The position numbers and the translations under genes were made by a program. 45,801 nucleotides of DNA from JBOHRN01 sp050732775. Lineage in GTDB: Bacteria; Gemmatimonadota; Gemmatimonadetes; Longimicrobiales; Longimicrobiaceae. The notes below the pieces were generated by a model. That model saw nothing but the letters and a program-made list of their open reading frames with translations, was not told the DNA's origin and did no database searches. The number at the start of each line of letters is the position of its first letter. Within the stretch, counting starts at the first letter, position 1. Of the stretch, positions 23,206 to 31,422 are shown piece after piece. Location of the stretch: positions 1 to 45,801 of the forward strand of contig JBOHRN010000035.1 in assembly GCA_050732775.1 (NCBI GenBank), in the 5' to 3' direction.

Positions 23206-25131
23206 TCACGGCACCCTAACCTCTTGCCCGATCTGCAACCGCGCCGGGTCGACACCGGGGTTGGCGTCACGAAGTTGCCGCACGGTGACACCGTAGCGGC
23301 GCGCGATGCCGTCCAGGGTATCTCCGGAGCGGACGGTGTGGAAGCGTGGTTCGCCGTCCGGGTCGGCGGGGCGCGCTTGGTCCGCTGACGGCGGGGCCGG
23401 ACGGGCGCCCGGAACCGCTACCTCCTGGCCGATCTGGATACGGCGCGGATCGACGCCCGGATTGGCTCGCTCGATCTCTGCCACGGTGACTCCGTAGCGG
23501 CGGGCGATACCCTCGAAGGTGTCTCCCGGGCCAACCACGTGGGTGCGGGCGCCGGGTAGCTCTTCGGGCACGGGTGGCTCCGCCGGCTCTTCGGGCGCGT
23601 CTTCGCGCTCCGGCGCCGGTTCGGGCTCGGAAGGAGGCGGGCGGGTAAACTCGGCCAGGCGGGCGCCGATGGCGTCTTCTACCCGCTTGGCCCGCCAGGT
23701 CGAGGGCACGTCGTTGGAGAGGATCACGAAGGAAATCGTCTCCCCGCCCGCCGCTCTCACGTACCCGGCCAGCCCCGACACCTCGTGGATGGTACCGGTC
23801 TTGGCCCGTAGGTTGCCGGCCGCCGCCGTCCCCCCCATCCTGCGCAGACGCGGCGAGCGGGCGGCCAGGGGCAAAGACTCCCGGAACGCCTCCCAGTTCG
23901 GGTCTCCGGCCATGTAGCCGAGCAGGTGGATGGTGCTCCTGGGGGTTACCTGGTCGAGCCGGGAGAGGCCGGAGCCGTCGAGCAGCCGTAGCCACGACGA
24001 ATCGACCCCCGCCTCGCACTCCAGAAAGTAGCTGACGGCCCGGGCTCCGCCGCGAAAGCTGCCCTCCCCCAACCCCACCCGGCCCACCGTCTTGAGCAGC
24101 GACTCGGCGAACTGGTTGTGGCTCCAGTGGTTGGTGACCCGGACGATCTCGGCGAGCGGGGGGGAAAGGTGGACGGCCAATACCCGCGGCGGCGTGTACG
24201 CACCGGCTCCTCCGGTTGCGAAGCTCACCCGGGACTCGCCCGGGTCGGATACCGTGCCGAGTCCGCCGAGCACGGAGACCCCCCGCTCGGCCAGGGCGGC
24301 GGCGAAGGCGGCCACGGTGTAGTTGGCGGGATCTCCCACCGCCACGGTGCGCGCCACGCCGGGGTGACCGCGCGCGATCTGCCCGTGCACCAGGAGCCCC
24401 TCGGGGGTCTTCTCGAAGCGGATCAGCGAGCGGCCGCTCCCCACGGTGGCCACCCGGTTCAGCAGGCGCAGCCCGCGGGTGTCCGGATCGGTGGTGATAT
24501 CGGCGGGAGCCCCCGGGCCAGGTCCCGGCTCTACCCGGACGCTCACCATGTTTTCGTCGTGCGAGAGCGCGCCGCTCGGGGCGGCGAACCAGGAGAGGAG
24601 GTCGTCGGCGTTCCAACCGGTACCGAGGTGCTGGCCGGTGAAGTAACTGTCGTCGCCCACCAAGTCGCCGCGCACCTGGCGCACTCCCAGGGCGACCAGC
24701 GAGTCGGCCAACTCCTCGACCGCGGAACCCGCGTCTCCGATGGAACGGTCGGAGACGCCCGGGTCGCCCGTGCCGTAGAGGATCAGGTCGCCGTGGAGCA
24801 CTCCGTCACGTACCGGGCCGGTGGTCAGCAGGTAGGTGGAGTAGCGGAAGTCTGGCCCCAGGTAGTAGAGGGCCGCAGCGGTAGTGTAGAGCTTGAGGGT
24901 CGAGGCCGGAGCCAAACGGCTGTCCGGGTTGAGCGAGAAGAGGGTGTCGCCGCGCTCCAGGGAGACGGCCATTACACCCCAGCCGGCCGACGACCAGCCG
25001 GTGCGGGCGATGATCTGGCGCAAGTCGGCCTGGAGCCGGGCCACCGCGGCGTCGGGGGGAGTGGGGGAGGCGGCGAGCGCGCTTCCCGCCAGGAGCAGGC
25101 CGGTGGCTACCAGGCGGGTGATGCCGCGCAT
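23206..25131 (-). CDS. dacB: D-alanyl-D-alanine carboxypeptidase/endopeptidase (PBP4 type) with two LysM domains
   Basis: A 641-residue class C penicillin-binding protein (peptidase S13) trimming peptidoglycan stem peptides in the periplasm. The signal peptide is residues 1-20 (TGLLLAGSALA). Active-site motifs: SxxK at Ser77-Lys80 (APASTLKLY), SxN in NHWSHNQFAE, KTG in RAKTGTIHEVSG. A Pro/Glu-rich linker (about 490-535) leads to two LysM modules, each with the pattern THVVGPGDTFEGIARRYGVT or FHTVRSGDTLDGIARRYGVT, followed by NPGVDP and IQIGQEV. LysM binds glycan chains. The tail is an addition to canonical DacB and would tether the enzyme to the wall. ATG 25131. Confidence 0.93.
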   Translation of the reverse strand: MRGITRLVATGLLLAGSALAASPTPPDAAVARLQADLRQIIARTGWSSAGWGVMAVSLERGDTLFSLNPDSRLAPASTLKLYTTAAALYYLGPDFRYSTYLLTTGPVRDGVLHGDLILYGTGDPGVSDRSIGDAGSAVEELADSLVALGVRQVRGDLVGDDSYFTGQHLGTGWNADDLLSWFAAPSGALSHDENMVSVRVEPGPGPGAPADITTDPDTRGLRLLNRVATVGSGRSLIRFEKTPEGLLVHGQIARGHPGVARTVAVGDPANYTVAAFAAALAERGVSVLGGLGTVSDPGESRVSFATGGAGAYTPPRVLAVHLSPPLAEIVRVTNHWSHNQFAESLLKTVGRVGLGEGSFRGGARAVSYFLECEAGVDSSWLRLLDGSGLSRLDQVTPRSTIHLLGYMAGDPNWEAFRESLPLAARSPRLRRMGGTAAAGNLRAKTGTIHEVSGLAGYVRAAGGETISFVILSNDVPSTWRAKRVEDAIGARLAEFTRPPPSEPEPAPEREDAPEEPAEPPVPEELPGARTHVVGPGDTFEGIARRYGVTVAEIERANPGVDPRRIQIGQEVAVPGARPAPPSADQARPADPDGEPRFHTVRSGDTLDGIARRYGVTVRQLRDANPGVDPARLQIGQEVRVP

Positions 25132-25209
25132 TCAAAGGTGGCGTAAAGGTTGGTTATAGCTCTCGAATCTTCTTACCCGCTAACCGATCGTACGTTGCCT
25201 GGGGGCTGG

Positions 25210-25323
25210 TCAGCGGGTGATGAGGAGTTGCACCAGGACAACCCCGATCACCACGCCCGCCAAGATGCCGCCCGCCATGGCAGCCGCGATCATCCACTTC
25301 TCCCGGCTCCTTCGTCTCGCCAC
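25210..25323 (-). CDS. 37-residue membrane peptide
   Basis: GTG 25323 with a strong AAAGGAGG Shine-Dalgarno at 25328-25335. Product: a basic head (VARRRSREKW) and then one hydrophobic helix (AAAMAGGILAGVVIGVVLVQ) ending LLITR. It lies upstream of dacB on the same strand (78-base gap) and divergent from acpS. The ribosome-binding site and clean topology argue for a real gene; function unknown. Confidence 0.6.
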   Translation of the reverse strand: MARRRSREKWMIAAAMAGGILAGVVIGVVLVQLLITR

Positions 25324-25390
25324 TCCGCCTCCTTTCAGTGGATCCCGAAGTACTCTTCACGCCAGGAGCGTGCCTTAACTGTCACACTTC

Positions 25391-25419
25391 TTGAGGTAAC
25401 CGGGCAAGCGGGGTATCTT
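25391..25419 (+). promoter_or_regulatory. Probable promoter of the acpS-rarA-hflX run
   Basis: TTGAGG (25391-25396) and TATCTT (25414-25419) with a 17-base spacer, 20-30 bases before acpS. Each box matches the sigma-70 consensus at 4 of 6 positions. It sits between the divergent small membrane gene and acpS. Confidence 0.5.
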
Positions 25420-25447
25420 GCGTCGAGCAAGAGCACGGATGGCTACC

Positions 25448-25828
25448 ATGATCATGGGCGTGGGCGCGGACCTGGTGCCGGTGGGGAGAATGGAGCGGCT
25501 GCTGGCGCGCCGTCAAGAGAGTTCTCTTGCCCGGCTCTTCACCCCGGCCGAACGGGAGCGATGCGAGCGAGCGGCCCGTCCGGCCGAATCGTACGCGGCG
25601 CGCTTCGCGGCCAAAGAGGCGTTCTTCAAGGCGCTCGGGACTGGCTGGGGGCGCGGGGGAGATTGGAACCAAGTGGAGGTGATAAACCTGGCGTCCGGAG
25701 CGCCCGTTATCCGGCTCTCCGGCCGGGCCGGACTGCTCGCGCGGGAGAAGGGGGTGACCCACTCCCACCTATCGCTCACCCACACCCGCGAGAGCGCGGC
25801 CGCGTTCGTGGTCCTGGAGCAGGGGTGA
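25448..25828 (+). CDS. acpS: Holo-[acyl-carrier-protein] synthase
   Basis: A 126-residue phosphopantetheinyl transferase that activates acyl-carrier protein for fatty-acid synthesis. Family start MIMGVGADLVPVGRMERLLA favours ATG 25448 (ATG 25439 is also in frame). The Mg2+-binding Asp is in GADLVPV and the second site is in RFAAKEAFFKALGTGWG (KEAxxKALG motif). The C-terminal SLTHTRESAAAFVVLE strand is typical. The stop overlaps the rarA start by 4 bases (GTGA), indicating translational coupling. Confidence 0.92.
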   Translation: MIMGVGADLVPVGRMERLLARRQESSLARLFTPAERERCERAARPAESYAARFAAKEAFFKALGTGWGRGGDWNQVEVINLASGAPVIRLSGRAGLLAREKGVTHSHLSLTHTRESAAAFVVLEQG

Positions 25829-27195
25829 GCGACGCTCCCTCCCTCTTCGGCGACGACCTCACCGGCGCGGGCCAAGCGGAGCAAGCTCTTCCCCCGTCCG
25901 ACCCGGCGGCTCCGCTCGCCGAGCGCATGCGCCCCCATACGCTCGGCGAGGTGGTGGGCCAGGAGCACCTGCTTGGCCCCGAGGGGTTGCTGCGCAAGCT
26001 GCTGGCTTCCGGCCACCTGCCCAGCGTGGTTCTGCACGGTCCGCCCGGAAGCGGCAAGACCACCTTGGCCCGTCTTTTGGCCAGAGAGGTGGGCGCCCGT
26101 TTCGTGCAGTTCAGCGCGGTGAGTGAGGGCGTACCCCGACTGCGCGAAGTAACCGGCCAGGCCGAACGGCTCCGTTCCGCGGGCAAGCGCACGGTTCTCT
26201 TCGTGGACGAGATTCACCGGCTCCATAAGGGCCAGCAGGACTTCTTGCTGCCGGTGGTAGAGTCGGGCCTGGTCACGCTTATCGGCGCCACCACCGAGCA
26301 CCCCGGCTTCGAGGTGATCCCGGCCCTGCTGTCGCGGGCGCAGGTAATGGTTCTCAACCCGCTCTCGCCCTGCGAGGTGGGCACGCTGGTAGACCGCTCA
26401 CTGCGGGACGAGCCGCGTGGGTTGGGGAAGATGGCCCTGGTGCTCGACCAGGACGCTCGCGCGCTCCTCATCAACGGCTCGGGCGGAGACGCCCGCCGGG
26501 CTCTGTCCGGGCTCGAGGCCGCGGCCCGGCTGGCCGGCGAAGGAGCCCGCATCACCGAAGGGTTGGCCCGCGAAGCTCTACAGAAGCGGATCCCCCGCTA
26601 CGATACCACCCTGGGATACGAGCTCCTTTCGGCTTTTCACAAGTCTCTTCGGGCCAGCGATCCAGACGCGGCCTTGTACTACGCCATGCGCATGATCCGA
26701 GGTGGGGAAGACCCCCTGGTGCTGTTCCGGCGGCTGGTCGCGGCGGCGTACGAAGACGTGGGGCTAGCCGACCCGCAGGCCGGGGTGGTGGCGGTGCAGG
26801 CGACGCAGGCGTTCGAGCGGCTGGGCCCCCCCGAAGGCTTCCTGCCCCTGGCCAACGCCGTCGTCTACGTAGCCCAGGCCGAGAAGTCGAACCGGGCTTA
26901 CCAGGCGCTCGGGGCGGCCGCGCAAGCCGCGGACGAGTATCCTGACACTCCCGTCCCCCTGCACCTCAGGAACGCCCCCACCCCGCTAATGAAGGAGTGG
27001 GGATACGGCCAGGGGTACAAGTACGCCCACCAGTTCGAAGGGGGCTGGGTAGAGATGGAGTGTCTTCCCGAAGAACTCGCGGGGGTAAACTTTTACCGCC
27101 CCACGGAGCGCGGCTTGGAGCGTGAAATCGGCGCGCGGATGGCGGCACGGGCGCCGGAACGGCGGCAACCGGGGGAGGGTACCAAAGCGTCGTGA
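25825..27195 (+). CDS. rarA: Replication-associated recombination ATPase RarA (MgsA)
   Basis: A 456-residue AAA+ protein of the clamp-loader group that acts at stalled replication forks. GTG 25825 overlaps acpS. The N-terminal MRPHTLGEVVGQEHLLG box, Walker A GPPGSGKTT (72-80) and Walker B VLFVDEIHR (124-132) are present. Further blocks are ATTEHPGFEVIPALLSRAQV, GGDARRALSGLEAA and the C-terminal tetramerisation region (FHKSLRASDPDAALYYAMRM, EDVGLADPQA, PVPLHLRNAPT, PTERGLE). Length and motif order are standard. It is coupled to hflX by another GTGA overlap. Confidence 0.96.
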   Translation: MSDAPSLFGDDLTGAGQAEQALPPSDPAAPLAERMRPHTLGEVVGQEHLLGPEGLLRKLLASGHLPSVVLHGPPGSGKTTLARLLAREVGARFVQFSAVSEGVPRLREVTGQAERLRSAGKRTVLFVDEIHRLHKGQQDFLLPVVESGLVTLIGATTEHPGFEVIPALLSRAQVMVLNPLSPCEVGTLVDRSLRDEPRGLGKMALVLDQDARALLINGSGGDARRALSGLEAAARLAGEGARITEGLAREALQKRIPRYDTTLGYELLSAFHKSLRASDPDAALYYAMRMIRGGEDPLVLFRRLVAAAYEDVGLADPQAGVVAVQATQAFERLGPPEGFLPLANAVVYVAQAEKSNRAYQALGAAAQAADEYPDTPVPLHLRNAPTPLMKEWGYGQGYKYAHQFEGGWVEMECLPEELAGVNFYRPTERGLEREIGARMAARAPERRQPGEGTKAS

Positions 27196-28493
27196 TTTCG
27201 CGCATGATCGAGCTGGCAGAGCCACGCGAACAAGCCGTTCTGGTAGGCGCCCCGACCCGTGGCGTGACCCGCGAGCAAGCCGGCGAGCACCTGGACGAGT
27301 TGGCCCGGCTCGCCCACACCGCGGGCGCCGACATCGCGGGCACCGTTATCCAGCGGCTCGACGCCCCCCACCCGCGCTTCTACCTGGGAGCGGGCAAGGT
27401 CGACGCCCTCCGCCGGCAAATCCATGCCAGCGGGGGTACTCTGATCGTTTTCGACGAGGAGCTCTCCCCCGCCCAGGGCAAGAATCTGGAAGACTTCACC
27501 GGCACCCGGGTGGTGGACCGGGCCGAGCTGATCCTCGACATCTTCGCCAGCCGCGCCCGCACGGCCGAGGCCCGCATGCAGGTGGAGCTGGCCCAGCTCC
27601 AGTACCTGCTACCCCGGCTCACGCGCATGTGGGTGCACCTTTCGAGGGTGCGCGGGGGGATCGGCATGCGCGGGCCGGGTGAGACCCAGCTCGAGACCGA
27701 CCGCCGTATCATCAACCGGAAAATTGCGCGGCTCAAGCGGGAACTGGAGCGGGTGGAGCGGGGGAGGGAGACCCGCCGCAAGGGCCGCTCCGGGGAGTTC
27801 CGGGCAACTCTGGTTGGGTACACCAACGCGGGCAAGTCATCCATCCTGCGCGCCCTCTCGGGGTCGGATCTGTTCGTCGAGGACCGGCTTTTTGCCACCT
27901 TGGACGCCGCCACCCGCACCGTCGAACTGGACGGCGGCCACCACGCCCTAGTCACGGACACGGTCGGCTTCATCCGCAAACTCCCCCACCACCTGGTCGC
28001 CTCTTTCCGGGGTACCCTGGCCGAAGTGGCCGGGGCCGACCTCATCCTGCACGTGCTCGACGTTTCACACCCCGGCTGGGAGGAGCGCGCACGGGTGGTA
28101 GATGAAGCCATCGCGGGGCTGGGACTGGACGGAGTCGCCACGGCGCTGGTGTGTAACAAGGTAGACCGGCTCACCCACCAGGAAGAGGGCGACCTGGCGA
28201 GACGGCTGGAAGTGGCCGCCGACCTCCCGGCTCTCTTCGTCTCGACGGTCGAAGCGGGGGCTCTGGAGCCGCTGCGCCGGTTCCTGCTCGAGCGGGTGCT
28301 CGAGCGGCACGGGGAGGTAGACGTCACCCTGCCGGCCACCGACGGCGCGGCTCTGGCCGAGCTTTACCGGCTGGGCGAGGTGGTCGGCAGGGAGGAGGAG
28401 GGCGACGAGATCCGGCTCCGGATGCGCCTACCCGAGCCGGCGCTGGGGCGCCTGCGCAGGCGCGCGGGGCTGCGCGTGACCGAGGCCGCCTGA
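27192..28493 (+). CDS. hflX: Ribosome-associated GTPase HflX
   Basis: A 433-residue GTPase that splits stalled or stress-inactivated 70S ribosomes. The N-terminal HflX domain has FYLGAGKVDAL and IVFDEELSPAQ; the family hallmark GGIGMRGPGETQLETDRR spans 155-172. The G domain follows: G1 GYTNAGKSS (209-217), G3 DTVGF (256-260), G4 CNKVD. A C-terminal extension is typical. GTG 27192 overlaps rarA by 4 bases. The next gene begins 2 bases after its stop. Confidence 0.96.
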   Translation: MISRMIELAEPREQAVLVGAPTRGVTREQAGEHLDELARLAHTAGADIAGTVIQRLDAPHPRFYLGAGKVDALRRQIHASGGTLIVFDEELSPAQGKNLEDFTGTRVVDRAELILDIFASRARTAEARMQVELAQLQYLLPRLTRMWVHLSRVRGGIGMRGPGETQLETDRRIINRKIARLKRELERVERGRETRRKGRSGEFRATLVGYTNAGKSSILRALSGSDLFVEDRLFATLDAATRTVELDGGHHALVTDTVGFIRKLPHHLVASFRGTLAEVAGADLILHVLDVSHPGWEERARVVDEAIAGLGLDGVATALVCNKVDRLTHQEEGDLARRLEVAADLPALFVSTVEAGALEPLRRFLLERVLERHGEVDVTLPATDGAALAELYRLGEVVGREEEGDEIRLRMRLPEPALGRLRRRAGLRVTEAA

Positions 28494-28495
28494 AG

Positions 28496-29368
28496 GTGCC
28501 GGCTTGGGGGCAGGTGTGGATCGTGGGAGCGGGTCGCATGGGGCTCGCCCTGGCTACCCTTCTCCACCGCGCGGGCACGGCCCAGATCACAGTGTCGAGC
28601 CGCCGGGAGAAACCACCTGACCACCCCCTGTTTGGTGGAGACGCTCCAGCCGTGGCGTACCGCTCCGGTCTAGGGTTTACCGGCCATCCTCCCGACGCCC
28701 TCATTCTGGCCGTTCCCGACGCCGCTATCGCCGCCGTGGCGCAAGAGTTGGCCCGGACCCCGCTGCCGGCCGGGACAGCGGTCCTCCACCTGAGCGGTGC
28801 CGTGCCCGTGGACGCCCTCGCCCCTTTGGCAAGGCGTGGGTGTTGGACCGGCGGCATCCACCCCCTCGCTTCGGTGCCGCGGCTGGACTCCGGAGACGAG
28901 CCGCTCTTGGGCGCCACCTTCGGCGTGGAGGCCCGGGGAGAGGCGCTGCGCTTGGCCGACGCGGTGGTGGCGGCGGCGGGGGGGAGGCGGGTCGAGATCA
29001 CCGCTCACTCCCGGCCTCTTTACCACGCGGCCGCGGTGTTCGCGGCCAACTACACGGTGGTGCTCCTCCAACTGTGCGAGCGGCTGCTGGCCCAGGCCGG
29101 GGTGGGGGGAGAAGCCGCTCGCCGGGGCATGGCGGCGCTCGCCGCGGGCGCAGTACGCCAGGCCGGCGAACGTGGAGCCGGGGCGGCTCTGACCGGTCCT
29201 ATCGCGCGGGGCGACGCTGGCACGGTGCGACTCCACCTCTCCCGGTTGTCCGGGCCGGAGCGGGAGGTATATTGCCTGCTCGGGCTCTTTGCGCTGGAAG
29301 TGGCCGGGAGCCGCGGTGTTGACCCCGCCAGGCGGGAGGAGATACGGGAATTGCTGGAGAAGGGGTGA
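28496..29368 (+). CDS. Rossmann-fold / DUF2520 protein
   Basis: A 290-residue protein starting with GTG 28496. The dinucleotide-binding loop is VWIVGAGRMG (residues 7-16), followed by a Rossmann pattern with PDALILAVPDAAIAAVAQEL and LHLSGAVPVDAL, then GGIHPLASVP. The C-terminal helical DUF2520 part contains YHAAAVFAANYTVVLL and GPIARGDAGTVRLHL. This architecture recalls ketopantoate/6-phosphogluconate-type dehydrogenases and F420-dependent reductases, but the family's substrate is unknown. In many genomes it lies near panB/panC; here pdxJ follows with a GTGA overlap. Confidence 0.85.
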   Translation: MPAWGQVWIVGAGRMGLALATLLHRAGTAQITVSSRREKPPDHPLFGGDAPAVAYRSGLGFTGHPPDALILAVPDAAIAAVAQELARTPLPAGTAVLHLSGAVPVDALAPLARRGCWTGGIHPLASVPRLDSGDEPLLGATFGVEARGEALRLADAVVAAAGGRRVEITAHSRPLYHAAAVFAANYTVVLLQLCERLLAQAGVGGEAARRGMAALAAGAVRQAGERGAGAALTGPIARGDAGTVRLHLSRLSGPEREVYCLLGLFALEVAGSRGVDPARREEIRELLEKG

Positions 29369-30102
29369 GACTCTACGTCAACATCGACCACCTAGCCACG
29401 GTGCGGCAGGCGCGCGCGACCGACGAGCCCGACCCGGTGCGGGCCGCGGTGCTGGCAGAGTTGGGCGGCGCCGACGGGGTAACCGTCCACTTGCGCGAAG
29501 ACCGCCGCCACATCCAGGACCGGGACGTGCGGCTCCTGCTCGAGACCGTGCGCACGGGGGTCAACCTGGAGTTGGCAGCCGTCTCCGAAGTGGTGGAGCT
29601 GGCCGTGGAGTGGCGGCCCCTGCAGGCCACCCTGGTGCCGGAGCGGAGGGAAGAGGTGACCACCGAGGGCGGTCTCGACCTGGAGAAGTCCGCGGACACC
29701 GTGGCAGGGGCGGTGCGGCGCCTTTCCGGCGCCGGTGTGCGAGTTTCGCTCTTCCTGGACCCGGAGCCGGAGCAGCTCCGACGCGCCGCCGCCCTCGGCG
29801 CCGAAGCCGTTGAACTGCACACCGGCGAGTACGCCAACGCCCCGCGCTCTCGCCGCCACGAGCAGGTGGCGCGGCTAGGGCGGGCCGCGGCCCTGGGTCG
29901 CTCTCTGGGGCTGGCGGTCCACGCCGGGCACGGGCTCACCTACGAGAACGCCGCCCCGGTGGCCGCGCTGGGTGAAGTCGAGGAGCTGAACATCGGCCAC
30001 TCCATCGTGAGCCGCGCCGTCTTGGTGGGGATGGAGCGGGCGGTTAGAGAGATGAAAGAGGTGATTTCGGGAGCCCGAAACCGTTCCTCAACGCCGTACT
30101 GA
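29365..30102 (+). CDS. pdxJ: Pyridoxine 5'-phosphate synthase
   Basis: A 245-residue TIM-barrel enzyme that condenses 1-deoxyxylulose 5-phosphate with 3-amino-2-oxopropyl phosphate to form pyridoxine 5'-phosphate (vitamin B6). Conserved blocks: RLYVNIDHLATVRQAR, GADGVTVHLREDRRHIQDRD, ATLVPERREEVTTEGGLD, VSLFLDPE, ELHTGEYA, VHAGHGLTYENAAPV and ELNIGHSIVSRAVLVG. Length is normal. GTG 29365 overlaps the DUF2520 gene by 4 bases. Confidence 0.97.
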   Translation: MRLYVNIDHLATVRQARATDEPDPVRAAVLAELGGADGVTVHLREDRRHIQDRDVRLLLETVRTGVNLELAAVSEVVELAVEWRPLQATLVPERREEVTTEGGLDLEKSADTVAGAVRRLSGAGVRVSLFLDPEPEQLRRAAALGAEAVELHTGEYANAPRSRRHEQVARLGRAAALGRSLGLAVHAGHGLTYENAAPVAALGEVEELNIGHSIVSRAVLVGMERAVREMKEVISGARNRSSTPY

Positions 30103-30106
30103 CACC

Positions 30107-31420
30107 ATGCCTATACCCGCAACCTTCCAGGAGTACTTCCAGCGCGAGGCCGGCGAGTACCTCGACGCTCTCGACCGGCTTCTTGGGGAGGAGTCGCCCG
30201 ATCCGGCCCGGCTGGGCCGGAGCGTGCGCGCGGTGCGCGGTAGCGCGCGCGTAGCGGGGGCGAAACCCGCGGCCGAAGTGGCGGGGCTGCTCGAAGACGC
30301 GGCCCGTGCCCTGGCCGCCAACCAGCTCGAGTGGTCCGAGGAGGTCAGGGAGCGCTTCCGCCAGACCGGGGCCGACCTGCGGGCCTTGGTCTCGGGCCGG
30401 GAAGAGAGTGACGCGCTTCGAGCCGCGCGCGGCCGTTGGCAGGGGGTGGGAGTGCGGCTGCCCCCCCCAACCCCGCCGCCGGGGGGCGAAGAGCTCCAGT
30501 CCTTTTTGCGGGCCGAGATCGCCGGGGTGGTGGCGGCTCTAGACCGCGCCATCCCAGAGTTGGAACGCTCGCTACGCCGCACCGAGCCGCTGGAGGCAGC
30601 GCTGCGCCGGCTGCGCCCCCTCCAGGGCGTGGTCCACAAGGGGTTGCTGGCGCCGGTGTTGGAGCTGTTCACCGCCCTCGAGGAGGTCGCGGAGGGGGTG
30701 ATCGCCGGGGAGCCGCGGCCGGGCGGGGTCGAGCTGCTGCGCGCGGTGCGCTCGGCGTTAGACGCTGCCCGGCGGCGGCTCGAGTCCGAGGATGACATCG
30801 TGGACGATACCCCGGAGATGCGCCACTTCCGGGAGCTGCGCGGGCGCTTCTCGGCCGGGGCCGGGGAGGCGGGAGCCGTCCCCGTGACCGAGCTTTTTTC
30901 GGAAGACGAAGAGCCACACCTGGTCTCTTCCTCCCTCGCTCCCCTCCCCGCGGACGAAAAAGTAGAGGACTTCGTGCGCATCGAGGCCACCGGTTTTCTG
31001 GATCGGGCCACGGGAGAGGTGTTGGGGTCGGGTCCCGGTGGTGATCCGGTGGCGGCAGCCACCTCCCAGCTGGAGGCGGTTCGCGATCTGGCCGCCACTT
31101 ACGGCTTCTCCGGGTTAACCCGCGCCGCCCAGGACGCTCTGGTTCGGCTGCAGAGCGTATCCGGGCGGGAAGGGGTGCTCTCGGTACTCGGCTCACTCGG
31201 CGACTCCCTCCCGGGCGCGGTGCCCGCCGAGACGGATACGGCCCGCGAGCCAGCAGAGCCGGTCCCGGTCGAGGAGCTCCTCCTCCGCGGCGAACCGGCT
31301 CTGCGCAGCGCCCTGGCGCTGCGCGCCGAGGTCGAGGAAATGGCCGGGAGCGACGGGCTCCGTGCCCGGGTAGAGGAAGTGTTCGACCTGATCGAGCTCG
31401 GGCTGGAACGCCGCCCTTAA
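30107..31420 (+). CDS. Hpt-like protein lacking the phosphoacceptor histidine
   Basis: A 437-residue, largely helical protein starting at ATG 30107. The N-terminus (residues 5-95) follows the histidine phosphotransfer pattern: FQEYFQREAGEYLDALDRLL, then LGRSVRAVRGSARVAG, then a final helix. Genuine Hpt domains read AHTLKGSA; here the histidine position is Arg41 and the lysine is Arg44, so phosphotransfer should be impossible. A second helical module spans about 130-230 and another about 325-365. Near the end comes VPVEELLLRGEPALRSALAL, a motif I associate with this protein type but cannot name. It probably serves as a protein-binding scaffold. Co-directional with pdxJ (4-base gap) and YbhN (2-base gap). 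Confidence 0.7.
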   Translation: MPIPATFQEYFQREAGEYLDALDRLLGEESPDPARLGRSVRAVRGSARVAGAKPAAEVAGLLEDAARALAANQLEWSEEVRERFRQTGADLRALVSGREESDALRAARGRWQGVGVRLPPPTPPPGGEELQSFLRAEIAGVVAALDRAIPELERSLRRTEPLEAALRRLRPLQGVVHKGLLAPVLELFTALEEVAEGVIAGEPRPGGVELLRAVRSALDAARRRLESEDDIVDDTPEMRHFRELRGRFSAGAGEAGAVPVTELFSEDEEPHLVSSSLAPLPADEKVEDFVRIEATGFLDRATGEVLGSGPGGDPVAAATSQLEAVRDLAATYGFSGLTRAAQDALVRLQSVSGREGVLSVLGSLGDSLPGAVPAETDTAREPAEPVPVEELLLRGEPALRSALALRAEVEEMAGSDGLRARVEEVFDLIELGLERRP

Positions 31421-31422
31421 GA

